Shown here piece after piece: positions 7,760-15,477 of a DNA stretch of 32,102 bases. The number at the start of each line of letters is the position of its first letter. The stretch's first letter is position 1. This DNA is from Aquimarina sp. Lineage in GTDB: Bacteria; Bacteroidota; Bacteroidia; Flavobacteriales; Flavobacteriaceae. The notes beneath the pieces are model-generated. The model was not told the DNA's origin. It ran no database searches and saw nothing but the letters and a program-made list of their open reading frames with translations. The DNA lies in contig JAHDEF010000004.1 in NCBI GenBank assembly GCA_020628975.1, positions 1 through 32,102 of the forward strand. The letters are read 5' to 3'. The position numbers were made by a program, and so were the translations under genes.

Positions 7760-8521
7760 CTATCTTACAAAAACGGGCTCATTTTCTTTTACGGTATATT
7801 CTTCGCTAAATCGATACTCTTCGACATTAAAAGCTTTGATGCCTTCTAAAGATTCAATATCATTATCAATTAAATAGCGTGACATTAATCCTCGTGCTTT
7901 TTTAGCGTAAAAGCTGATGACTTTTAATTTGTCATTTTTCCAATCTTTAAAAACGGGGGTTATTACAGGGTTTAAAACCTTTTTTAAATTTACTGCTTTA
8001 GCATATTCGTTACTTGCTAAATTGACAATTAATTCTCCTTCTTTTAATTCTTGCTGTAGATATTCTGTTAGGGTTTCATTCCAAAATTCATATAGGTTTT
8101 TAGCGCTATTGACTCCAAATTTAGTTCCCATTTCTAATCGATAAGGTTGAATTAAATCTAGTGGCTTTAATAAACCATATAAGCCTGATAAAATACGTAA
8201 CGAATCTTGTAGCTGGTCTAATTTTTCTAACGGAAAAGAATAAGCGTCTAAACCACTATATACATCGCCATCGAAGGTATAAATTGCAGGGCGTGCATTT
8301 TCTGGAGAAAACGGAATTTTCCATTCATTGTTACGCTGCCAATTAAGATCTGCTAATTTTTCACTAATACTCATTAATTTAGAAAGTTCTGCGGGAGACT
8401 TTTCACGAATAGCTTTGTTTAAAATTTCTGATTTTGCTAAAAATATAGGTTCCGAAACTCTATTTGTTGGCAGTTCAGAAGTTTCATTCAACGATTTTGC
8501 TGGCGAAATAAGTATTTTCAT
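7760..8521 (-). CDS. yaaA: Peroxide stress protein YaaA (DUF328)
   Basis: A 253-residue protein with the conserved start MKILISPAKSLN and the blocks PAIYTFDGDVYSGLDAYSF, LRILSGLYGLLKPLD, MGTKFG, and VISFYAKKARGLMSRY. YaaA family members limit intracellular free iron and DNA damage during hydrogen peroxide stress and have been reported to bind DNA; they act in the cytoplasm. The ORF track begins at 8560, but its first 13 residues come from translating a heptamer repeat array, and the real start is the ATG at 8521, which gives the family N-terminus. A candidate promoter lies about 95 nt upstream, beyond that array. Confidence 0.93.
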   Translation of the reverse strand: MKILISPAKSLNETSELPTNRVSEPIFLAKSEILNKAIREKSPAELSKLMSISEKLADLNWQRNNEWKIPFSPENARPAIYTFDGDVYSGLDAYSFPLEKLDQLQDSLRILSGLYGLLKPLDLIQPYRLEMGTKFGVNSAKNLYEFWNETLTEYLQQELKEGELIVNLASNEYAKAVNLKKVLNPVITPVFKDWKNDKLKVISFYAKKARGLMSRYLIDNDIESLEGIKAFNVEEYRFSEEYTVKENEPVFVR

Positions 8522-8523
8522 AG

Positions 8524-8558
8524 TAATGGCAATCAGCTGGCAGCTATTGGCTATCAGC
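8524..8558. repeat. Heptamer tandem repeat, arm next to the yaaA start
   Basis: Five 7-nt units in exact phase, such as TAATGGC, AATCAGC, TGGCAGC and TATCAGC on the plus strand, end 3 nt before the yaaA start codon. They are inverted relative to the array at 8701-8783 (TATCAGC here, CTGATAG there). About 140 nt lie between the two arrays; this stretch holds a candidate promoter and nothing else recognisable. Confidence 0.75.
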
Positions 8559-8615
8559 ATTAATGTTTTTTAATTTAGTATCGCCTAAAGGACTTGACTT
8601 CTTATGGCTTATCTC

Positions 8616-8623
8616 CAAAAATA
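8616..8623 (-). promoter_or_regulatory. Candidate -7 element of yaaA
   Basis: TATTTTTG on the minus strand matches TAnnTTTG. It lies 95 nt before the yaaA start, so the leader RNA would contain the heptamer array. Confidence 0.35.
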
Positions 8624-8700
8624 AAATTAATTCTTAGTGAACATCTTATGAAATTGTTTTAAAAGCTAAAATTTTATGATTAAGAAAGTTTACAGCATTT

Positions 8701-8783
8701 TGTTATCCGTTATCTAACATCTATTTCCTACTTCCTATTTCCTGATAGCTGTCTCCTGTTAACTATTTCCTATTTCCTAATAT
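8701..8783. repeat. Heptamer tandem repeat, arm next to the pseudouridine synthase stop
   Basis: Nine units in perfect 7-nt phase run from 8721 to 8783: four are CTATTTC, and the others include CTACTTC, CTGATAG, CTGTCTC and CTGTTAA. Two further degenerate units (TGTTATC, CGTTATC) precede them after a 6-nt irregularity. The array stops 4 nt before the stop codon of the neighbouring gene. It is the most regular array in the window. Confidence 0.85.
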
Positions 8784-8787
8784 TTAA

Positions 8788-9861
8788 TCAAGACACACTG
8801 CTTTCTGCATATTTACGCCACTTATCAACACAGTTTGCGATATCATCAGGAATTGGGGCTTCAAAAAATTTCCATTCACCCGTTGTTGGATGTTCGAAAC
8901 CTAAAGTCCTAGCATGTAAAGCTTGACGAGGTAAAATGCGAAAACAGTTTTCAACAAATTGTTTGTATTTAGTAAACGTAGTTCCCTTCAAAATCTTTTC
9001 TCCTCCGTAGCGCTCATCGTTAAATAAGGTATGCCCAATGTGTTTCATATGTACACGAATTTGATGGGTCCGCCCTGTTTCTAACTTACATTTGACTAGG
9101 GTAACATAACCTAAACGCTCGATAACTTCAAAATGGGTTACTGCTGGCTTTCCTTTTTCAACTTCATCACCTTCCCAAACTGTATTTTGCAACCTATTTT
9201 TGGGGTGTCTACCAATATTCCCTTCAATAGTTCCTGCATCTTCATCAATATTCCCCCAAACTAAAGCTATGTATTCACGCTGACTCGTTTTATCAAAAAA
9301 CTGTTTTGAAAGATGAGTCATAGCTTCTTCAGTTTTAGCAATTACTAATAAACCACTCGTATCTTTATCAATACGATGTACTAATCCTGGTCGATCGCTG
9401 CTATTATTAGGTAAATTTTCGAAATGATAAATTAAGGCATTAATTAAAGTTCCATCGTAATTTCCATGCCCTGGATGCACAACCATTCCTGCTGATTTAT
9501 TTACTACTAAAAGCGCATCATCTTCATAAACAATATCAATTGGAATGTTTTGTGGGGTGAGTAAATTCTCATAAGGTGGATGTTCAAACATCACGCGAAC
9601 CACATCATTAGGCTTTACCTTATGATTGCTTTTAACAGGTACGTCGTTTACCCAAACGGCACCATCTTTTGCTGCTTGCTGTACTTTGGTACGCGTTGCG
9701 TTTTCAATAAAATTCATTAAAAATTTATCTACGCGCAATGGCACTTGCCCTTTCCCTGCAACAAAGCGGTAGTGTTCGTGTAAATCATCTTCTAAAAATT
9801 GTTGCGGTCCTATTTCTTCCTTCATGTTGTAATCTTCATTAAATATATTACTGTGACCCAT
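8788..9861 (-). CDS. RluA/RluD-family 23S rRNA pseudouridine synthase
   Basis: A 357-residue enzyme with an N-terminal S4 RNA-binding domain (LRVDKFLMNFIENATRTKVQQAAKDGAVWVNDVPV region, about 40-100) and a pseudouridine synthase catalytic domain. The catalytic Asp lies in HRIDKDTSGLLVIAK, and the family motifs VVNKSAGMVVHPG and LETGRTHQIRVHM are intact. It isomerises uridines, probably in 23S rRNA as RluD does; the exact sites cannot be read from sequence. The ORF start at 9861 overlaps the end of the PASTA gene by 14 nt, suggesting translational coupling. The ATG at 9825 is an equally credible start giving 345 residues. Confidence 0.92.
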   Translation of the reverse strand: MGHSNIFNEDYNMKEEIGPQQFLEDDLHEHYRFVAGKGQVPLRVDKFLMNFIENATRTKVQQAAKDGAVWVNDVPVKSNHKVKPNDVVRVMFEHPPYENLLTPQNIPIDIVYEDDALLVVNKSAGMVVHPGHGNYDGTLINALIYHFENLPNNSSDRPGLVHRIDKDTSGLLVIAKTEEAMTHLSKQFFDKTSQREYIALVWGNIDEDAGTIEGNIGRHPKNRLQNTVWEGDEVEKGKPAVTHFEVIERLGYVTLVKCKLETGRTHQIRVHMKHIGHTLFNDERYGGEKILKGTTFTKYKQFVENCFRILPRQALHARTLGFEHPTTGEWKFFEAPIPDDIANCVDKWRKYAESSVS

Positions 9862-10399
9862 CGCCCAACACTAAATCTATGGTAGAAGTTTTCATTAACA
9901 TATCCCCAGGCTGTAGCTTTTTTCCTTCATGCCTTAATTCTAGCACAACATCTTTAGCTAGATTGGGTACATATATTTTTTCTCCTATATTAAATCCAAT
10001 CGCTTGTAAAGTGGGTTTGGTTTGTCGCAACGTTTTTTGGATAACGTCGGGTATTTGTATTTTTCTATAACCTGAGGGATTTACGGTCAAGTAAATTTTT
10101 CGATTTTCTTTGACTAAATTTCCTGCTTTAGGATTTTGGTCAATAATAGACAATGGTGGGAATTTGGGATCAAAATTCGCTGAGTCTTGAACCGCTGCAC
10201 GTAAATCACTGTTTTCAAGTGATTTTTTGGCTAACACAACACTTAAGCGTTTTACGTTAGGCACTTCGATACGCTGTGAATGATTGGTGTAATAAGCCAT
10301 CCATTTTAAGCCCAAAAAACAAAACAACACAATACCCACAATTGCCAACAGTAGCTGAATAACAAAGTGTTTACTGAAAACAAACTTTAAAAAACCCAT
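9848..10399 (-). CDS. PASTA domain-containing membrane protein
   Basis: A 183-residue protein with a short cytoplasmic N-terminus, one transmembrane helix (about 11-33, LLLAIVGIVLFCFLGLKWM), and then PASTA repeats (RIEVPNVKRLSVVLAKKSLENSDL; KIQIPDVIQKTLRQTKPTLQAIGF). PASTA domains bind muropeptides or beta-lactam-like ligands in penicillin-binding proteins and Ser/Thr kinases; here there is no kinase or transpeptidase domain, so it is a stand-alone PASTA anchor with its repeats in the periplasm. It is followed by and overlaps the pseudouridine synthase gene, an arrangement common in flavobacteria. A candidate -7 element lies 16 nt upstream. Confidence 0.85.
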   Translation of the reverse strand: MGFLKFVFSKHFVIQLLLAIVGIVLFCFLGLKWMAYYTNHSQRIEVPNVKRLSVVLAKKSLENSDLRAAVQDSANFDPKFPPLSIIDQNPKAGNLVKENRKIYLTVNPSGYRKIQIPDVIQKTLRQTKPTLQAIGFNIGEKIYVPNLAKDVVLELRHEGKKLQPGDMLMKTSTIDLVLGDGSQ

Positions 10400-10414
10400 G
10401 TCTAAATTTTAACA

Positions 10415-10422
10415 CAAATATA
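10415..10422 (-). promoter_or_regulatory. Candidate -7 element of the PASTA-pseudouridine synthase operon
   Basis: TATATTTG on the minus strand matches TAnnTTTG and lies 16 nt before the ATG at 10399. A -33 element is not clear. Confidence 0.45.
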
Positions 10423-10546
10423 GTATAGTAAAATAGAACGTAATTTAGATTATACAACAAACCCGAAATATAATTCGCATTTGACCATGAACAACAATTG
10501 TCATTTTTTTAATTTCTAATGCCTATTTTCGACAAAAATTAAGCTT

Positions 10547-11119
10547 TTGAAACCAATATTCTTTCTTCTTTGTCTAGTAGTATCACTAGGAATCTGCACT
10601 TCGAAAAAACCAGCACTTTCTAAAGTTGATACGGTTAAAAAATATTATGAAGCTTTGAACGAAAAAAAGGTTCAAATAATATCAGAAATGAGTGCAGACA
10701 ACGTGATACAAAAAGAGTTGGATTACCGTTTACCATTGACCAAAAGTAAATTTATTGCACTTATTAAATGGGATATCGCTTTCGACCCCAAGTATAAAAT
10801 ATTGAATATAGAAGCATTTAATGACGGAGTTAAAGTTAGGGTTTCTAAAGAAGGAAAGCGCATTCATTTTTTACACGAGAAGCCAATTATTACAGAAGAA
10901 TTTTTTGAATTTACTAAGGGAAAAATTAGCACAGTCGGAACCACAAAATATATTTCTTTCGATCAAGAAAAATTTGTTTCTAAAAGAATACAACTGCGAA
11001 AATGGGTTGATGACCAATACCCTGAACTAAACGGCTTTTTATACGAACAAACCCCTGAAGGTGCGGTAAAATATCTAAAAGCTATAGCAGCTTATGATGC
11101 TAGATTTAAAAATAGATAA
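10547..11119 (+). CDS. Small exported protein of unknown function, NTF2-like in outline
   Basis: A 190-residue protein with a signal sequence (MKPIFFLLCLVVSLGIC followed by TSKK) that could be type I or a weak lipobox; the residue before the cysteine is Ile, which is unusual for a lipoprotein. The mature part begins DTVKKYYEALNEKKVQIISEMSADNVI, a helix-loop pattern like that of SnoaL/NTF2-like proteins. I do not recognise a specific family. The start codon is TTG; no in-frame ATG gives a better signal peptide. It is divergent from the PASTA gene and convergent with the UbiA gene, whose end is only 3 nt away. Confidence 0.65.
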   Translation: MKPIFFLLCLVVSLGICTSKKPALSKVDTVKKYYEALNEKKVQIISEMSADNVIQKELDYRLPLTKSKFIALIKWDIAFDPKYKILNIEAFNDGVKVRVSKEGKRIHFLHEKPIITEEFFEFTKGKISTVGTTKYISFDQEKFVSKRIQLRKWVDDQYPELNGFLYEQTPEGAVKYLKAIAAYDARFKNR

Positions 11120-11122
11120 ATC

Positions 11123-12010
11123 TTAAAATTTGAGTAATAATATACTGAAGACTCCCAAAACAATAAGACCTTTTAATATATTATGAAGTTTTACAAAATC
11201 TTTTTTCGTGGTAGATTTTACTAAGTAAATTAGAAAAACAATTAATATAAGTACACTTGTTTCGAAAAAATAATACAGCTTCCCTAAAGAAAATTTAAAG
11301 GTTAGCACACTTGCTGTAACTATAGCGATGCTTGTAAGTATATAAATTACATTTTTTGCGTAAGGTTCGCCATATTTAATTGGAAGCGAAGTGTAGCCTA
11401 AACTTAAATCACCCGCCATATTTTCTAAATCTTTTACGATTTCTCTAATTAGTATAATGAGTCCTAAAAATATAGCTTCAATAAAAATGACAAATTCATA
11501 ATTTTTAAAGAATATAAACACGGCAAATAGCGGAAAAAAAGCTAAAATGGTCGCCGTTACATTTCCTATAAAGGCTTGTTTTTTTAGTTTATGAGAATAA
11601 AACCATAGCCCAAATATGTACACTGATATAAAAAGTACGGCATTGAATGAATTTGCACTAGCTACAATTACAGCTAAAAAGTTCATTAAAAAATAAAGTA
11701 CCAAACGTGTTTTTTGACTTACATAAAGATTGATTTTAGTTCGTGTAGGCCTATTAATGACATCTTTTTCCCTGTCATAAAAATCATTGATAATGTAGCC
11801 TCCTGCAATTGCAATAGCCGTTGCTGATATTAAAGCGAATAACTTTGCATTTAAAATGGTTATCCAAGCATTTTCATCATTTGAAAAAATAAAAGCACTC
11901 ACTAGATATTGTGCTATTACGATCAACACAATATTGTAGCCTCGTATAGCAGAAAGAAAACTAATTGTTTTCTTTAAAAACCATTTAAATCGATGGGAAA
12001 AAATTGACAT
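11123..12010 (-). CDS. UbiA-family prenyltransferase
   Basis: A 295-residue integral membrane protein with about eight or nine hydrophobic helices. The first aspartate-rich motif is NDFYDREKDVINRPTR (about 77-92); the second lies in IREIVKDLENMAGDLSLGYTSLP. UbiA enzymes transfer a polyprenyl chain to an acceptor in the membrane. Flavobacterial members of this type are often annotated geranylgeranylglycerol-phosphate geranylgeranyltransferase, after the archaeal lipid enzyme, but the acceptor is unproven. It lies downstream of mevalonate kinase and mvaD on the same strand, which supports a role in using isoprenoid products. A 162-nt gap before it could hold a separate promoter, but none is recognised. 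Confidence 0.85.
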   Translation of the reverse strand: MSIFSHRFKWFLKKTISFLSAIRGYNIVLIVIAQYLVSAFIFSNDENAWITILNAKLFALISATAIAIAGGYIINDFYDREKDVINRPTRTKINLYVSQKTRLVLYFLMNFLAVIVASANSFNAVLFISVYIFGLWFYSHKLKKQAFIGNVTATILAFFPLFAVFIFFKNYEFVIFIEAIFLGLIILIREIVKDLENMAGDLSLGYTSLPIKYGEPYAKNVIYILTSIAIVTASVLTFKFSLGKLYYFFETSVLILIVFLIYLVKSTTKKDFVKLHNILKGLIVLGVFSILLLKF

Positions 12011-12172
12011 CTAAAAGCTTGCTATTAATTATACTAAAGTAAACCACCTTGAAGCAAACTCATAAGGTATTAAATAAAATATAACTAAAATTTTAAGGAA
12101 AGTATAGCGGTTTTTAACCCATTGACAGCACCAACAAATTATAGTTACTTCTAGAAAAATTATAAAATTTAA

Positions 12173-13111
12173 TTAAAACTTGTAAACTACTTCTAAAGGA
12201 TAATCTTTAAGCGCTTTTTGGGCTTTTTCTAGATCTTGAGTAAAACCTAAAATATAACCCCCTCCGCCAGATCCGCAAAGTTTCAAATAATAATCGTTGC
12301 TATCAATGCCTTTTTTCCAAAGCTGATGAAATTCAGTAGGAATCATTTGGCTGAAGTTTTCTAAAACAGTTTTAGACAAGGACTTTATATTGGTGAATAA
12401 AGAAGAAACATTTCCTTTCAAGAAATCTTCTACACAAGCGTCAGTATGTTTTACAAACTGCTCTTTCATCACATTTCTAAAACCTTCTTGCTTTAACTTC
12501 TCCATAAATAAATTTACCATGGGTGCTGTTTCACCAACGATACCACTGTCTAATAAAAAAACAGCTCCTTTTTCTTGGTGTTGCTCTTGTGAAGGGATAC
12601 CTGCCGTTTCTACATTATCTTTAGAATGTATTAAAATCGGAAGACTTAAATAACTATTCAATGGATCTAAACCTGAGCTATTTCCATGAAAGAATGATTC
12701 CATAAATGAAAAAATCGCTTTCAACTTTAATAATTTTTCTCTAGTTAAATTTTCAAGAACGGTAATTTTATCGCTTGCATATTTGTCATAAATAGCAGCT
12801 ACTAATGCCCCGCTACTTCCTACTCCATAACCCTGTGGTATACTACTATCGAAAAAAAGACCATTATCTATATCTTTTTGAAAAGCTTCTACATCAAAAA
12901 CTACCAATTCGCTCGCATTTTCTTTTAAGTAATTGGCAAAACGCTGAAGGTGACCATTAGATGTTTTATGCTCGGCAGTTAAATTTTTTTCAATTTTCAA
13001 CGCACCGTTGTAAAAGTTATATGGAATTGATAATCCTTTAGAATCTTTAATAATTCCGTACTCACCGAAGAGTAATATTTTTGAGTAAAATAAAGGGCCT
13101 TTAAATTTCAT
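12173..13111 (-). CDS. mvk: Mevalonate kinase (GHMP kinase family)
   Basis: A 312-residue GHMP kinase that should phosphorylate mevalonate in the mevalonate route to isopentenyl diphosphate. The N-terminus MKFKGPLFYSKILLFGEYGIIKDSKG carries the GHMP start motif, PQGYGVGSSGALVAAI is the ATP-binding loop, and LCGSGGGGYILGF is the third conserved motif. The ATG at 13111 is chosen because it gives this compact start and leaves 10 nt after the mvaD stop. The ORF track start at 13138 would add nine residues and overlap mvaD by 17 nt; it cannot be excluded. The tight spacing shows an operon with mvaD. Confidence 0.88.
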   Translation of the reverse strand: MKFKGPLFYSKILLFGEYGIIKDSKGLSIPYNFYNGALKIEKNLTAEHKTSNGHLQRFANYLKENASELVVFDVEAFQKDIDNGLFFDSSIPQGYGVGSSGALVAAIYDKYASDKITVLENLTREKLLKLKAIFSFMESFFHGNSSGLDPLNSYLSLPILIHSKDNVETAGIPSQEQHQEKGAVFLLDSGIVGETAPMVNLFMEKLKQEGFRNVMKEQFVKHTDACVEDFLKGNVSSLFTNIKSLSKTVLENFSQMIPTEFHQLWKKGIDSNDYYLKLCGSGGGGYILGFTQDLEKAQKALKDYPLEVVYKF

Positions 13112-13121
13112 TTGGGGCGAA

Positions 13122-14192
13122 TTAAAGTTTTTGGACACCTAAGCCAACTATATCACAAATATACTGCTTGTTTTGACAGAAACTAATTAACTCTCTGTTA
13201 ATAAACGACAAAACATCTTCTTTTACCGATTCAGGGTATAAAACATGTACATTAGCGCCTGCATCTAGGGTAAAACATACTGGTATTTTAGTGGTTTCTC
13301 TAAACTTCCATATACGATTAATGACCTCCATCGTTTCTGGTTTCATCAATATAAAATACGGCGATGAAGTCATCATCATAGCGTGCAAGGTTAAGGCCTC
13401 GCTTTCGACAATATGAATAAACTGCTCTATATTACCTGATTGCATGACCTCAGCCAAATCTTTTAAATTATGGTTGGCTTGCTGAAAACGTTGTTCTGCA
13501 AAGGGGTGACCGTGCATTAAATTGTGCCCTACGGTACTACTCACTTGCTTTTCCCCCTTATCAACTAACAATACAGTATCTTGATAATTATTAAAAACCT
13601 TGTGCATTTCAAAAGGAACTTTAACCGCATATTCATCACTAGAGCCTTCAATGTTTTCATGAGCTCCCCAAACAGTAACAGGCCCTTCCAAACTTCGACA
13701 AGCACTACCAGAACCCAATCGAGCCAAAAAAGATGCCTTTTGAAGCATTTGCTCTTCGCTTAGTCCATTTCCTAATTCTTTCTCGATAGCTACTAAACAT
13801 TGTGATAAAGCTGCCATTCCACTAGCTGAAGACGCAATTCCACTACTATGTGGAAATGTATTTTGACTATCAATTACAAAACTGAAATCTTTTAAAAATG
13901 GACAATATTTGTATATTCTTTCAAAAAAAGTTTGAATTTTAGGTTCAAAACTAGGTTTAGGCTTTCCCTCAAATAAAAATTTGAAATCAAAATCTTGTGA
14001 ATTTGTTTCTCGTTTAGAATAAGTTACAGAAGTAAGCGTTTTGCAATTTGAAAGCGTAAAACTTAAGGAAGCATTTTGTGGTAACTGCACCCCGTGTTTC
14101 CCCCAATACTTAACCAAAGCAATATTGCTTGGTGCGCTGTAACTTACTTTTCCTTCTTTTTTTAAATATGGTGCGATTTGACTACTAAACAA
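13122..14192 (-). CDS. mvaD: Diphosphomevalonate decarboxylase
   Basis: A 356-residue GHMP-superfamily enzyme that converts mevalonate diphosphate to isopentenyl diphosphate with ATP. Characteristic blocks are SAPSNIALVKYWGKHG, ASLSFTLSNCKT, the ATP loop FPHSSGIASSASGMAAL, SGSACRSLEGPVTVWG and LDAGANVHVLYP. All expected catalytic stretches appear intact. The start codon is TTG at 14192 (TTG TTT AGT AGT), since no ATG is available before the conserved region. It is the first gene of the mvaD-mevalonate kinase-UbiA unit and has a candidate -7 element 17 nt upstream. Flavobacteria generally use the mevalonate rather than the MEP pathway. Confidence 0.95.
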   Translation of the reverse strand: MFSSQIAPYLKKEGKVSYSAPSNIALVKYWGKHGVQLPQNASLSFTLSNCKTLTSVTYSKRETNSQDFDFKFLFEGKPKPSFEPKIQTFFERIYKYCPFLKDFSFVIDSQNTFPHSSGIASSASGMAALSQCLVAIEKELGNGLSEEQMLQKASFLARLGSGSACRSLEGPVTVWGAHENIEGSSDEYAVKVPFEMHKVFNNYQDTVLLVDKGEKQVSSTVGHNLMHGHPFAEQRFQQANHNLKDLAEVMQSGNIEQFIHIVESEALTLHAMMMTSSPYFILMKPETMEVINRIWKFRETTKIPVCFTLDAGANVHVLYPESVKEDVLSFINRELISFCQNKQYICDIVGLGVQKL

Positions 14193-14208
14193 TGTGAGTT
14201 TTTTTTAA

Positions 14209-14216
14209 CAAATATA
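14209..14216 (-). promoter_or_regulatory. Candidate -7 element of the mevalonate operon
   Basis: TATATTTG on the minus strand matches TAnnTTTG and lies 17 nt before the mvaD start, within the 74-nt divergent region shared with tspO. Confidence 0.45.
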
Positions 14217-14266
14217 ACTTTACCAATAGCTTTAGTTACATTCTAACACAAAAAATACATATTTTT

Positions 14267-14761
14267 ATGTCTTTAAATTCATTTTTTGTGAAAAGAAAAT
14301 TTATTCATATCGGAGTAGCTGTTTTGGTTTGTTTAGCTGCAGGTTTTTTGGGTTCGGTAGCTACGCAAACTTCTGTAGGTACTTGGTATCCGACTATAAA
14401 TAAGCCTTCATTTAATCCTCCGAATTGGATTTTTGCTCCCGTTTGGACTACCCTATACATCATGATGGGCGTTGCTGCCGGATTAGTTTGGAATAAAGGG
14501 TTTCACCACAAATGGGTAAAAACAGCTATGTATCATTTTGCATTTCAATTACTTTTAAATGTTTCTTGGTCATTGGTGTTTTTTGGATTGAAAGAAATTT
14601 TTGGGGCTTTACTGATTATCATTGGTTTGTTTGTGCTTCTTTTATTTACATTTAAATGGTTTAAAGTGGTAAAGCCAGTAGCTGCTTATCTTCTTATACC
14701 TTATATATTATGGGTAGGTTTTGCTACTATGTTGAATTTTAGCATTTGGCAACTCAACTAA
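14267..14761 (+). CDS. tspO: TspO/MBR-family membrane protein
   Basis: A 164-residue protein with five predicted transmembrane helices and the typical aromatic-rich sequence: GTWYPTINKPSFNPPNWIFAPVWTTLYIMMG, then WNKG, QLLLNVSWSLVFFG, and the C-terminal WVGFATMLNFSIWQLN. TspO proteins bind porphyrins and are linked to tetrapyrrole and stress physiology in the bacterial membrane; the physiological role here cannot be deduced. It is divergent from the mevalonate operon. The gene ends exactly where a heptamer repeat array begins. Confidence 0.93.
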   Translation: MSLNSFFVKRKFIHIGVAVLVCLAAGFLGSVATQTSVGTWYPTINKPSFNPPNWIFAPVWTTLYIMMGVAAGLVWNKGFHHKWVKTAMYHFAFQLLLNVSWSLVFFGLKEIFGALLIIIGLFVLLLFTFKWFKVVKPVAAYLLIPYILWVGFATMLNFSIWQLN

Positions 14762-14855
14762 GTTCCAAGTTAATAGTTATCAGTTAATGGTCTCAACTTA
14801 TTTTAATAAGTCAATCAAGTAACTATGAACTAAGAACTACAAACTAAAAACCTAA
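14761..14855. repeat. Heptamer tandem repeat, two opposed arms between tspO and the DUF4442 gene
   Basis: The left arm (14761-14788) has four units, AGTTCCA, AGTTAAT, AGTTATC and AGTTAAT. The right arm (14821-14855) has five, including AACTATG, AACTAAG, AACTACA and AACTAAA. The two consensus units are reverse complements (AGTT against AACT). Between them is a small hairpin (ACTTATT/AATAAGT). The array occupies the whole intergenic space: it starts at the last base of the tspO stop codon and ends 3 nt before the next ATG. Confidence 0.85.
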
Positions 14856-14858
14856 AAA

Positions 14859-15386
14859 ATGTCTTTCTACCGAAAAGTAGCTAAAGTAGGCCAACGCATT
14901 TTGCCTAAACGTACCTTATTTAAATATGCTTTCAATTGGTCGCCAATGTATCGACGTACAGTTGGGAAAGTTACTTATGTATCTGAAGATCTTTTTATTA
15001 TTAACATTGAACTTCCTATTAACTATAAAAACAGAAATTATGTAGGTAGTATTTTTGGGGGAAGTTTATTTTCAGCTGTAGACCCAATGCCTATGGTTCA
15101 GCTGCTGAATATTTTAGGCGATGATTATGTGGTTTGGGATAAAAGTGCTGAAATAAAATTCAAAAGACCAGGAATGGAAAAACTTTATGCTGAATTTATT
15201 TATCATCAAGAAGAAATAGATCGCATAAAAAATCAAGTTGCTCAACAACAAGAAATTGAAATCATCAAAACAATGCAACTTACCACAAAAGATAGAAAAA
15301 CGGTGATTTTCGAAGTAGCTAAAACCATTTATAGTGCTGATAAAAACTTCTACAAACAGAAGACAGCAAAACGATCCAAAACATAA
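14859..15386 (+). CDS. DUF4442 hotdog-fold protein (thioesterase-like)
   Basis: A 175-residue protein of the DUF4442 group, which has a hotdog fold related to PaaI/YiiD-type acyl-CoA thioesterases. The recognisable core is NYVGSIFGGSLFSAVDPMPMVQLLNILGDDYVVWDKSAEIKFKRPG. Hotdog enzymes of this type act on acyl-CoA or similar thioesters, but no substrate is known for this one. It has no signal peptide and is presumably cytoplasmic. The C-terminus is Lys-rich. The ATG directly follows the AACTANN heptamer array, so its translation initiation region consists of repeat sequence. Confidence 0.8.
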   Translation: MSFYRKVAKVGQRILPKRTLFKYAFNWSPMYRRTVGKVTYVSEDLFIINIELPINYKNRNYVGSIFGGSLFSAVDPMPMVQLLNILGDDYVVWDKSAEIKFKRPGMEKLYAEFIYHQEEIDRIKNQVAQQQEIEIIKTMQLTTKDRKTVIFEVAKTIYSADKNFYKQKTAKRSKT

Positions 15387-15477
15387 TTACTGATTAATTT
15401 ATCAAAAAATTAGGAGTTATTCTTATTTTTTTCGCCTTTATAAATAGAACTTAGAATAAATAATTTTACAATCGAGT

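Noticed and set aside
8522-8560. N-terminal extension of yaaA
   Set aside because: It is encoded by the heptamer array and the family starts at MKILISPAKS.
8701-8783. CRISPR-like array
   Set aside because: Units are 7 nt, degenerate and without spacers; no cas genes are nearby.
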